From positions 1 to 50,102 of the forward strand of contig MPNH01000041.1 of NCBI GenBank assembly GCA_002238925.1: 50,102 nt of DNA, read 5' to 3'. This document shows, one piece after another, positions 8,361-15,946 of the stretch (its first letter is position 1; each line of letters starts with the position of its first letter). Origin of the DNA: Spirochaetaceae bacterium bin103 (GTDB lineage Bacteria; Spirochaetota; Spirochaetia; SZUA-6; Bin103). The translations under genes were made by a program, and so were the position numbers. The notes under the pieces are model-generated. The model saw only the letters and a list, made by a program, of their open reading frames with translations. It was not told the origin of the DNA and searched no databases.

Positions 8361-9691
8361 AATGAACTCCCTTCAAGTATCCTACGTGTGTTGACTCTAA
8401 GATATTTACGTGCGTGACTAACCATCTCTGGGGCCACGTAAACGGAATCGACACTCAGCGGCATATTTTGTTGCAGAACATCTGACGCTGACGAAGCTGA
8501 AACCACTACTTCGTCGTCTAGTTCAACCGGAAAGTCGGGTAATCCACCAGCATCATAATTGACATCATGTTTCACGTAGTCCTTCCCACACACGTCAACT
8601 AACGATCGGAAGACAGTCTCGCCAGGATCTGGTGAGATATCGTAGTGATCGGGACGGGGACTGTATACTTGCCGATAGTGCTTTCTGGTCATGAATCGCC
8701 GCGCAGAGCTGTGTGCGGGATGCTCATCATCTACAGATGCCTTCTGCATCTCCGCTATAATCGCAGGATCGGACATAGACAAGTGTTTGTCGGTATCCGT
8801 AAGGAAACTGCCGTCCGGCAGCCACAGTTTCAAGAAGTCCAACAGGTGTAGATCGTAGATTCGCCTAACGTGATGAAAGTACACTTGCTTGAACATGAAA
8901 TATCGTGCCAGCAAGAGCGACTCCGCCGTCTGAAGGCCACCTGATTCGACTCCTAGAGTGAGTCCCTCGGACTGCGATGGATCAGCGTCATCACGGGGAG
9001 GAGACGGAGGATCTGGGAGTATCCGGATTGTATCGATCAAACGATGCTGGTCAAATCGGCCGTAGGCGACACCGGTATGGTGGGAATCGCGAAGCAAGTA
9101 GTCCATTCGATCGGCGCCGAATACCGGCCCCGAGATGATTTCGGCTACGACTGTTTCCCATTCAGTCAATCTCTCCACCTCGGACGGTGGCAAGACGGAG
9201 GGGCTCACGGCGATCTTCGCAACGTCCATAGGGGCTATCGGAGGTCGCATGTCTCGGATCGGGTCGGTAAGCGGGCCGTCAACGATCAAAGTCATCGTCA
9301 TCCGTTCGTGGTCCCAACCGTCGGGCAGCAGGTCAGACTCTGCGGCGTGGGAGAATGGTAGGTGACCGGCGTCGTGGCACAGGGCAGCGATGCGGAGGAC
9401 GTTGCGCCAATACTGGATTGTCTCGCGGTCCACGCCGAGACGTTCCCGGACGTTCCGTAGCTTGTCTTCGCGTACGACGACATCGAATATCCGAGTCGCG
9501 ATGTCAGACACGCCCAAGGAGTGCTCGAAGCGAGAATGGGTGGCGCCGGGGTAGACCATGAAGGTGGTTGCTAGCTGGTGAATGTGTCGGAGCCTCTGAA
9601 TCGGTGGGGAGTCGATAAATTGCCGCTCGCGATTAGTCAATCTGACGAATCCGTGAATGGGATCGCGGATCTCATGATGTTCTTTCGCCAT
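8357..9691 (-). CDS. HD-domain phosphohydrolase, COG1078/YwfO type (dNTP triphosphohydrolase-like)
   Basis: This 444-aa protein carries the HD metal ligands in the order expected for dGTPase-like enzymes. H lies in THSRFEHSLGV, HD in ALCHDAGHLPFSH, and a distal D in ADRMDYLLRDS. The N-terminal IRDPIHGFVRLT and IQRLRHIHQL are hallmarks of this COG. Known relatives hydrolyse dNTPs. The ATG at 9691 fits family N-termini; an upstream extension of 20 codons is unlikely. The Shine-Dalgarno is weak. It is the first gene of a two-gene cassette with the YwgA-like gene. The cassette is visibly poorer in GC than its neighbours, which suggests transfer. A dNTP-depletion defence role is possible but not shown. 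Confidence 0.82.
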   Translation of the reverse strand: MAKEHHEIRDPIHGFVRLTNRERQFIDSPPIQRLRHIHQLATTFMVYPGATHSRFEHSLGVSDIATRIFDVVVREDKLRNVRERLGVDRETIQYWRNVLRIAALCHDAGHLPFSHAAESDLLPDGWDHERMTMTLIVDGPLTDPIRDMRPPIAPMDVAKIAVSPSVLPPSEVERLTEWETVVAEIISGPVFGADRMDYLLRDSHHTGVAYGRFDQHRLIDTIRILPDPPSPPRDDADPSQSEGLTLGVESGGLQTAESLLLARYFMFKQVYFHHVRRIYDLHLLDFLKLWLPDGSFLTDTDKHLSMSDPAIIAEMQKASVDDEHPAHSSARRFMTRKHYRQVYSPRPDHYDISPDPGETVFRSLVDVCGKDYVKHDVNYDAGGLPDFPVELDDEVVVSASSASDVLQQNMPLSVDSVYVAPEMVSHARKYLRVNTRRILEGSSL

Positions 9692-9725
9692 ATCGGTATA
9701 GGGAACGAGGAATCCTGCGGCCGGG

Positions 9726-9755
9726 ATGATACAAATGATACACCAACCCAAGCAA
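9726..9755 (-). promoter_or_regulatory. Candidate promoter of the HD/YwgA-like cassette with a direct repeat
   Basis: On the minus strand TTGCTT (9755-9750) and TATCAT (9731-9726) are separated by 18 bp, about 35 bp before the HD start. On the plus strand ATGATACA occurs twice, at 9726-9733 and 9735-9742, covering the -10 region. That placement would suit an operator. Confidence 0.45.
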
Positions 9756-9792
9756 GTGGTCAGACGTCGAACGCCGTTCAGCCGCGGTGGTG

Positions 9793-10196
9793 TCAGGCCA
9801 GCAGGTGGTGTGGCGCCACTTCTCGCAGCGGCGGCTCCTCGGCTGCGCAGCGTTGGTCGGCCAGGGGGCAGCGGGTGCGGAACCGGCAGCCGCTCGGGGG
9901 TTCAGCGGGCTCGGCACGTCTCTGGACAACACGGTCCGCTGCTTGCGCACCTTCGGATCGGGTACCGGTACCGCCGACAGCAAAGCCTCGCTGTACGGAT
10001 GCAGGATACTCGCCAGGAACCGGTGTCCTGAGAGATCATCTGGACCATGGTCCGGAATCGCCGCAACTCGGCACCGCTGATGCCGGCAGTGTCCTTGCCG
10101 TCGATCAGCACTCTGCCGGCATCGGGCTGCTCCAGGTGCACGACCATCCGCGCGGTCGTGGTCTTGCCACAACCCGACTCCCCAACCTGGACCGGT
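9793..10196 (-). pseudogene. OppF/DppF-type ABC importer ATPase, deleted and frameshifted
   Basis: Reading the minus strand, VGESGCGKTTT (Walker A) is followed by a normal stretch to [11 protein letters not shown], near the Q-loop. The sequence then jumps, with a frame change, to [17 protein letters not shown], which belongs to the C-terminal third of OppF. After another frame change it reads [18 protein letters not shown] and ends at a TGA (9795-9793). The helical domain, LSGGQ signature, Walker B and H-loop are all missing, as is everything before Walker A. The gene cannot make an active ATPase. It is the only importer ATPase sequence in the window. Confidence 0.85.
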
Positions 10197-10286
10197 ACTT
10201 GACGTGTTCGTGGGCCGGATGATCGAGTGGAGTGCGCGCGGCTCGGCCGGATGGCGGCGAAGGGCGGTGCAAGGGGAGGGGTGTGG

Positions 10287-11039
10287 ATGACCGATCAAGA
10301 GCGATACCTGTTCGACCTGCAGGGCTACCTGGTGGTGCCGGATGCGCTGTCCGCCGGCGCAGTCGCGAGCCTGAATGCCGCGCTCGATGAACGGATCGCG
10401 CGCGGCATGGCGCCGGATGAGCCCACTCACCGGTTTCTGGACCCGCTGTCCTGGGGGCAGCCGTTCGTAGACCTGCTCGACACCCCGGCGGTGGAACCGC
10501 ACCTGACCGAGATTCTCGGCGACGGGTTTCGTGTCGACCATGTCTACCTCGACGTGATTCGCAGCGGCCTGAGCCCGATCGGCGCCACCTTGCATGGCGG
10601 CGGCACGCCGTTCGACCGGGTGAACTTCTACGACTTCCGCAACGGCCGCATGTACAGCGGGCTGTTCGTGGTGGCCTACAACCTCGCGGACGTGGGCGCG
10701 GAGGACGGCGGCTTCGCCTGCGTACCCGGCAGTCACAAGAGCAACTACCCGTTCCCGCCCGAGTGGCGCGACCTGACCGACCGGCGCCCGTTCGTGGAGC
10801 GGATCACCGGCCCGGCCGGCACCGCGGTCCTGTTCACCGAGGCGCTCACCCACGGTCCGCTGCCGTGGTCCGGCACCCACGAGCGCCGCACCCTGTTCTA
10901 CAAGTACCACCACCGCGGCGGTGCCTGGAGCCACGACTACCCGCTCGCCGACGGCCTCACCGTGACCGAGCGCCAGCGCCGCATCCTGCAACCGCCGAGC
11001 AAACACTACCGCGACGCCCCGCGTACGACCCGCCCGTAG
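10287..11039 (+). CDS. Phytanoyl-CoA dioxygenase (PhyH) family protein
   Basis: This 250-aa protein is of the non-haem Fe(II)/2-oxoglutarate PhyH superfamily. It starts with a typical YLFDLQGYLVV segment. The core is ATLHGGGTPFD (H103), then DGGFACVPGSHKSNYP, THGPLPW (H189) and HERRTLFYKY (R200, expected to bind 2-oxoglutarate). The usual H-x-D is replaced by H-G-G in this subgroup, so the carboxylate ligand may come from elsewhere, for example D110. The ATG at 10287 has GGGAGG upstream at 10274-10279; the frame reaches 10227 but lacks a ribosome site there. Substrate unknown. The upstream neighbour is a pseudogene, so it is probably transcribed alone. Confidence 0.85.
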   Translation: MTDQERYLFDLQGYLVVPDALSAGAVASLNAALDERIARGMAPDEPTHRFLDPLSWGQPFVDLLDTPAVEPHLTEILGDGFRVDHVYLDVIRSGLSPIGATLHGGGTPFDRVNFYDFRNGRMYSGLFVVAYNLADVGAEDGGFACVPGSHKSNYPFPPEWRDLTDRRPFVERITGPAGTAVLFTEALTHGPLPWSGTHERRTLFYKYHHRGGAWSHDYPLADGLTVTERQRRILQPPSKHYRDAPRTTRP

Positions 11040-11171
11040 GCACGCCACGCGGGTGACGCCGCGCCGGCCGGACCGCGGTAGTCGCCGGTCGAGACGTGCG
11101 GGTCGCGCATCGGCCCGCTGAGGGATCCTGCGTGGAAGCGCATCTCGTACCGGGTCGGCAGCCTGATCCAG

Positions 11172-11558
11172 TTATCCGCCGGTCTGGGCGATTCGCCGAG
11201 CCATCCACTCGACGTAGGCGGTCCGTGTCATCTTCCGGCGTCGCGCTTCGCCGTCAATGAACGCTGCAACGCCCTCGTCGAGCGTGAGATTCGCACGTAC
11301 GCTACGGCCCGACAGCCGGATCAAGGGGACGGAAACGAGGGTAATTCCGTTGGGCGTTTCGATCTCTTCGATGCTGGTCGGTGGCGTGATCGGCTCCCCG
11401 TCTCTCTCGGCCTCGATCACGTAGTCGCGCAGTGCTTCCTCGGCATGCAGCAACGCCTCGTCCACCGTTGTACCCATGGCGACGATACCGGGAAGATCCG
11501 GAAAGGAGACGCCGTAGGAGCCTTGCTCACCGTCGATCCAGGCTGGATATCTGGTCAT
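11172..11558 (-). CDS. hicB: HicB-family antitoxin
   Basis: This 128-aa protein has the HicB partial RNase-H fold at residues about 1-55 (YGVSFPDLPGIVAMGTTVDEAL, then AEEALRDYV). A C-terminal ribbon-helix-helix segment follows (VRANLTLDEGVAAFIDGEARRR...). It would neutralise HicA and autoregulate the locus. The start is an ATG at 11558 with GAGGAGG upstream, 24 nt after the hicA stop. Its partner hicA appears to lack a start codon, so the antitoxin may persist alone. Confidence 0.9.
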   Translation of the reverse strand: MTRYPAWIDGEQGSYGVSFPDLPGIVAMGTTVDEALLHAEEALRDYVIEAERDGEPITPPTSIEEIETPNGITLVSVPLIRLSGRSVRANLTLDEGVAAFIDGEARRRKMTRTAYVEWMARRIAQTGG

Positions 11559-11582
11559 ACGCGCATCCTCCTCAAGCCGTCT

Positions 11583-11768
11583 CTACGACCAGCCGGTTTT
11601 CTTGGCGATCGACCGCGCGACCCCGACCGAGAGTTGTTTGTGGCGGGGCAACGTGATGATGCCGATGATCGTCGGGTGCCGATAGATGTCGTGGTTGGCT
11701 CCGCGGCGATCCAGGTACCACCCGTCCCGCAGCAGTCGCCGCCTGAGGTCGCCGGTCCTGGTTTTCGA
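11583..11768 (-). pseudogene. hicA: hicA toxin gene without a start codon
   Basis: A 61-codon minus-strand frame reads SKTRTGDLRR...DGWYLDRRGANHDIY, then ITLPRHKQLSVGVARSI and KKTGW. This is a full-length HicA mRNA interferase including the catalytic histidine region (GANHDIYRHP). The codon where the initiating Met should be is TCG, directly preceded in frame by TAG. No ATG, GTG or TTG precedes the conserved part; only two CTG codons follow. The toxin is therefore probably silent, or starts from a rare codon. Gene order hicA-hicB is canonical. Confidence 0.75.
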
Positions 11769-11897
11769 CTATCGCCGCGTGTATATATTTAGCACGGAGG
11801 CCGTAGCCGGCCAACCCTGCGGCGCACTCGAATGGCACTCGGCTCGACCAGAACTGCTTGCCCGTTGGCGATTCCGTCCCGCCTCGTCGTCGCGTCG

Positions 11898-12806
11898 CTA
11901 CCCGTCGGTTCCGGGGCGGGTGCGGGCGGTGCCGGCGAGGCGGGGGTCGAGGAGGTCGCGCAGGGCGTCGCCGAGCATGTTGATGCCGTAGATCACCACG
12001 GTGAGGCAGACGCCCGGCCACATCGCCAGCGCCGGCTTGCGCTCCAGGTATCGGCGGCCCTCGCCGCTGAGCATGCCGCCCCAGCTCGGCACGTCCAGGG
12101 GCAGGCCGAAGCCGAGGAAGCTGAGGCTCGCCTCGGCCAGGATCGCCCAGCCCAGGCTGACGCTGTAGATCACGATCAGCGGGCCCAGGATGTTGGGCAG
12201 GATGTGGCGCAAGATGATGCCCAGGTGAGACTGGCCGACCGCCCGCGCGGCCTCGAAGTAGTCGTTCTCCTTGATGCCGATCACCGCGCCGCGCACCACG
12301 CGGGTCCAGCGGATGCCGGTGAAGATGCCGATGACCAGGATGATCTGCAGCTGCCCGCGCCCGACCATGCTCATCACCGTCAGCAGCACCAGCAGCTCGG
12401 GAAACGACATCCAGGCGTCCACGAATCGTTGCGTGATCACGTCGAAGCGGCCGCCGAAGTAACCGGACGGCACCCCGACCAGCGCCGCCACCGCCACGGT
12501 GACGGTGGTCGCCGCCAGACCGACCAGCATCGAGATGCGCGCCCCGTAGATCAGGCGGCTGAGAATGTCCCGGCCCACCTGGTCGGCGCCGAGCAGGTAC
12601 TGCGCCGACGGGGCGGCGAACCGGTCGGGCAGGCTCTTCTCGTCCATGCCGTAGGGGGCGAGCAGGTCGGCGAAGAGGCCGCACACCAACAGTATGAGCA
12701 TGATGACCGCGCCCACCACGCCCAACCGCTTCTCGCGGATGAACCGGCGTACGAAGCCGCGCACTGCGCCGCGTTCCAGCGTTTTCCGGCGCACGTGCAC
12801 GGTCAC
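11898..12806 (-). CDS. ABC transporter permease, DppC/OppC type (system 2)
   Basis: This 302-aa inner-membrane permease has an N-terminal helix (LGVVGAVIMLILLVCGLFA). The motif YLLGADQVGRDILSRLIYG follows after a short linker, then the BPD_transp_1 domain with its coupling loop (IKENDYFEAARAVG) and LSFLGFGL. Length is normal for DppC; it lacks the periplasmic segment seen in systems 1 and 3. The GTG start at 12806 overlaps the dppB-like stop (GTGA). A longer upstream frame exists but is a shadow of that gene. Confidence 0.92.
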   Translation of the reverse strand: MTVHVRRKTLERGAVRGFVRRFIREKRLGVVGAVIMLILLVCGLFADLLAPYGMDEKSLPDRFAAPSAQYLLGADQVGRDILSRLIYGARISMLVGLAATTVTVAVAALVGVPSGYFGGRFDVITQRFVDAWMSFPELLVLLTVMSMVGRGQLQIILVIGIFTGIRWTRVVRGAVIGIKENDYFEAARAVGQSHLGIILRHILPNILGPLIVIYSVSLGWAILAEASLSFLGFGLPLDVPSWGGMLSGEGRRYLERKPALAMWPGVCLTVVIYGINMLGDALRDLLDPRLAGTARTRPGTDG

Positions 12807-13759
12807 CGGTAGCGGACGCGCGGGTCGAGAAACGCGTACGACAGGTCGACCAACAGGTTGGCGGCGACCACCGCCACCGCGAACACCAGGTTCACGCCCG
12901 AGACCAGCGCGTAGTCGCGCACCTTCAGCGCATCCACCATCAGCCGCCCGGTGCCCGGCAGGGCGAAGATCGATTCGATAATCACCGCGCCGCCGATCAG
13001 CACGGTCAGGTCCGACCCAACGATCGTCACCACCGGGATCAGCGCGTTCTTGAGCGCGTGGCCGACCACCACCAGCCGCTCCCGCAGCCCCTTCGCGTAC
13101 GCGGTGCGGATGAAGTCCTGGCGCAACACCTCCAGCACCATGGTGCGCGTCATCCGCATCGTGGTGCCGGCCATCACCATGCCGAGGATGAACGCCGGCA
13201 GAATGAACATGCGCAGGTTGCCGATAGGGTCGCGTACCAGCGGCACCAGCTCCAGCGGAGGCGACCACCCCCACCAGAGCGACGCGTACAGGATCACCAG
13301 CGTCGCCACCCAGAAGCTCGGCGCGGCCACGAACAGGATCGCCAGGCTGCGGCCGGCGAAGTCGCCCGCCGTGTCCTGCCGCAGCGCCGAGTAGATGCCC
13401 ACCGGCAGACCGATCGCCACCGACACCGCCATGGCGAGCAGGCCCAACTCGATGGTCACCGGCAGCCGGCCCAGGATGAGCGGCACCACCGGCTGCCCGG
13501 AGTTCATGGAAATGCCGAGGCTGCCGCGCAGCAGCAGGTCGCCCCACCAGCGCACATACTGCACGTGCAGCGGGGCGTCCAGCCCGAACGCGCGCTCCAG
13601 GGCCGCGCGGTCCACGGTGCCGCCGAGCACCGCCAGCCGCGCCATCACCGTATCGACCATGTCGCCCGGCACCAGCCGCAACAGCACGAACACGATGGTC
13701 GCCACCAGGAACAGGGTGGGGATGGTGAGCAGCAGGCGGCGGATCACATAGCGCAACAT
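12803..13759 (-). CDS. ABC transporter permease, DppB/OppB type (system 2)
   Basis: This 318-aa permease begins MLRYVIRRLLLTIPTLFLVA and continues with LRLVPGD. It has the typical BPD_transp_1 domain with an LRQDFIRTAYAKGL coupling loop and an IIESIFALPG segment. The ATG at 13759 has no strong Shine-Dalgarno. It sits 74 bp after the binding-protein stop and is coupled to the DppC-like gene by a 4-nt overlap. It is more like ordinary DppB proteins than the permeases of systems 1 and 3. Confidence 0.92.
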   Translation of the reverse strand: MLRYVIRRLLLTIPTLFLVATIVFVLLRLVPGDMVDTVMARLAVLGGTVDRAALERAFGLDAPLHVQYVRWWGDLLLRGSLGISMNSGQPVVPLILGRLPVTIELGLLAMAVSVAIGLPVGIYSALRQDTAGDFAGRSLAILFVAAPSFWVATLVILYASLWWGWSPPLELVPLVRDPIGNLRMFILPAFILGMVMAGTTMRMTRTMVLEVLRQDFIRTAYAKGLRERLVVVGHALKNALIPVVTIVGSDLTVLIGGAVIIESIFALPGTGRLMVDALKVRDYALVSGVNLVFAVAVVAANLLVDLSYAFLDPRVRYR

Positions 13760-13833
13760 TCAAGCGGCCACGTGCCCGGAGTCTGCCCCGCAGACAGGCT
13801 CCAGGCCCGGATCTCCTGCTCGTCAGGCGGGTC

Positions 13834-15666
13834 CTAATGGCCCATCTGCGTCTTCATCTCCTGGTCGATCCACAGGTAGGGCAGCAGGTATACGCCACCT
13901 TCCATGGCGGCGCCGAGCTGGCCAGTGTAACCCTTCAGCCACGGCTGGTGCATCATGCCGATTGGACTGAGCGGCCACGCCACCGACCACATCTCGCTGA
14001 TGTAGTGCAGGTCCACCGCGCGCACCAGATCGGCCATCGTCTCGTTGTCGGTCACTCCCGCGATCTGGTCCATGAGCGCGTTGAAGGTCGCGTCGGCGAT
14101 GCCGTGGTAGAGGCCGGGCTCGCCGTAGAATCGGTAGCGCATCGAGGCGTACGCATCGTACGGGGCGTGCCGGCAGCAGCCCGCCGTGATGCCGCCGTGC
14201 GATCCCGCGCTCAGCCGGTCCTGCATGGTGGTGCCGTCGGGCAGCTCGTTCACCTCGACGTCCACGCCGATTGCGTCGAAGTAGGTGGTGACCGCCTGCG
14301 CCAGGTCGACATCGTGACCCCAGGCGGTGGTCACGTCCCAGCCGGCCTTGAACCGCTTTCCGTCCGCGCCGCGCCGGTAGCCCGCCTCGTCGAGCAGCCG
14401 CTCTGCCTCCCCGGGGTCGTACTCGTACTGCCACTTGATGTCGTCAGGCCACTCGGCGAACGGGACGTTCATGCCGTTGGTGAGCGTGGATACGTAGCCG
14501 TACGGCGTGGGATCGCCCTGGCCGTCGTAGTACAGGTCGTTGAGCTCCGCGGCGTTGATCGCCTTCTGCATGGCGATGCGCACGTTCTTGTTGTCGAACG
14601 GCGCCCGGTCCATGCGGAACGTGAAGGTGGTGGACTGCTCGCCGGGAATGGAGACCTCCACCAGCTCGGGGTTGGTCTGCGCGAGCGTCCGGCGCTGCTC
14701 GAAGGTGAGCGAGCTCCAGTACAGGCCCGGCAGGGCCAGCCGGCCGCTGCGGAACGCCGCGACGCGCGCCTCGGGTTCGGGAATAACGAAGTACTTGACC
14801 TCGTCGGCGTACGGGAGCTGGTTGTCGGGATGCAGCGGGTCGGAGTTCCAGTAGTTGGGGTTACGCGTGTAGGTGACCGACGATCCGGGCACGAAGTCGG
14901 TGAGCATGAACGGCCCGGTGCCGACCACGTTGCGCCAGTCGCTCATGTCGCCGTGCGCGCGGATCACTTCCGGGGCCACCATGAAGTTGGGACACCGGTT
15001 GGCGCACAGGATCTGGTCGAGGGTGTCGAGCGCCGGCGTGTGCGTCTTGATTACGAAGGTCCATCGGTCGGGCGCCTCGACCGACTCGTAGGGGATCTGG
15101 CCCGTCTTCCACCACGCCGGGCCGCCGCCCTTCTCGCTGAACTCTTCCAGGCCCCAGTTGCGCTGAAAGGTAAACAGCACGTCGTAGGCATCGAACTCGC
15201 GTCCAGCCACCTCGCCCTTGTCCTGCCAGTGGATGCCGCGGCGGATGTGGAAGGTGTAGGTCTTGAGATCGGGCGACACCTCCCAGCTCTCGGCCAGCTC
15301 GCCGGCGGTCTCCGGCAGGCTGATATAGCGCGACGGTTCGCCGCCGGCGCCGGCTCTGAACGCCCAGTTCAGGTCGCCAAGCCGCTCGAACACCGGTTCC
15401 TGCCCGTTGAGCACCTCCGGCACGCTGTAGCCGAACCAGGGGTCAAAGTTGGTCGGCGACTCGGTTATGGCGACCGCAATGGTGCCGCCGTACTGCGGCT
15501 TCTCGACCATCTCGCCGAACACGTTGGCCACCATCTCCCGTTCGGCGGTGGCCGGGCCCTCTTCGCTGGCCGGCGCGCCCCACAGGACGGTAGCGGCCAA
15601 GGCGAGCACCAGTGCACTTCCGGCAACCCGCGCCGGCGACTGCATCGAATCACGTAGAACAGACAT
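13834..15666 (-). CDS. ABC transporter substrate-binding protein, family 5 (system 2)
   Basis: This 610-aa periplasmic protein has a hydrophobic signal (VAGSALVLALAATVLWGA, about residues 14-31) ending before PASEEGP; there is no lipobox. The SBP_bac_5 fold is marked by SPTNFDPWFG, the YTFHIRRGIHWQDKG motif, a GTGPFMLTDFVPG segment and NVRIAMQKAINAAEL. The ATG at 15666 has AAGGGAAGGA upstream. The frame runs 52 codons further, but that part does not look like a signal peptide. It heads the importer operon 15666-11898 (minus strand). The solute is not evident from the sequence. Confidence 0.92.
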   Translation of the reverse strand: MSVLRDSMQSPARVAGSALVLALAATVLWGAPASEEGPATAEREMVANVFGEMVEKPQYGGTIAVAITESPTNFDPWFGYSVPEVLNGQEPVFERLGDLNWAFRAGAGGEPSRYISLPETAGELAESWEVSPDLKTYTFHIRRGIHWQDKGEVAGREFDAYDVLFTFQRNWGLEEFSEKGGGPAWWKTGQIPYESVEAPDRWTFVIKTHTPALDTLDQILCANRCPNFMVAPEVIRAHGDMSDWRNVVGTGPFMLTDFVPGSSVTYTRNPNYWNSDPLHPDNQLPYADEVKYFVIPEPEARVAAFRSGRLALPGLYWSSLTFEQRRTLAQTNPELVEVSIPGEQSTTFTFRMDRAPFDNKNVRIAMQKAINAAELNDLYYDGQGDPTPYGYVSTLTNGMNVPFAEWPDDIKWQYEYDPGEAERLLDEAGYRRGADGKRFKAGWDVTTAWGHDVDLAQAVTTYFDAIGVDVEVNELPDGTTMQDRLSAGSHGGITAGCCRHAPYDAYASMRYRFYGEPGLYHGIADATFNALMDQIAGVTDNETMADLVRAVDLHYISEMWSVAWPLSPIGMMHQPWLKGYTGQLGAAMEGGVYLLPYLWIDQEMKTQMGH

Positions 15667-15946
15667 GCGTCCTTCCCTTCGTTGATCATGGTCACACTCC
15701 GGTGACCACCGGGCCCGGCATGCCGTTCGCCGAGCAGCGAGACTCCCTATTGTGCCCCGCTCGTTCCATGCGTCAAGTTCGCCGCCCCTTGAGTTCGCCC
15801 CCGTGATGCTTGCCATGGTCAACCCTCCACGTCCCTCGGTACCTCTTGCCAGCCTACCGTACTGATTGCAATGCCATCAGCGCCAACGGTGATCGGCGCT
15901 ACGCGGACGACAGGCATGCTGATATGATTCGGGTTGGAGGGTGCAG
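15667..15946. other. Divergent intergenic region
   Basis: This 280-bp gap lies between the divergent binding-protein (-) and desaturase (+) genes and should hold both promoters. I see no convincing -35/-10 pair, hairpin or gene in it. GGAGGG at 15936-15941 is the ribosome site for the desaturase. Confidence 0.5.

Noticed and set aside
9672..11048. A long minus-strand frame opposite the PhyH gene and ATPase remnant
   Set aside because: Its upper part is the opposite strand of the PhyH gene and only a short piece matches OppF; it is not one gene.
11040..11171. Stop-free minus-strand frame between the PhyH gene and hicB (YEMRFHAGSLSG...)
   Set aside because: It is protein-like but short, with no start, no ribosome site and no family I can name; it may be a remnant, but that cannot be supported.
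13760..13833. A hairpin (GTCTG/CAGAC) between binding-protein and permease genes of system 2, compared with the terminators of the other two importers
   Set aside because: The stem is only 5 bp and no T tract follows on the minus strand.
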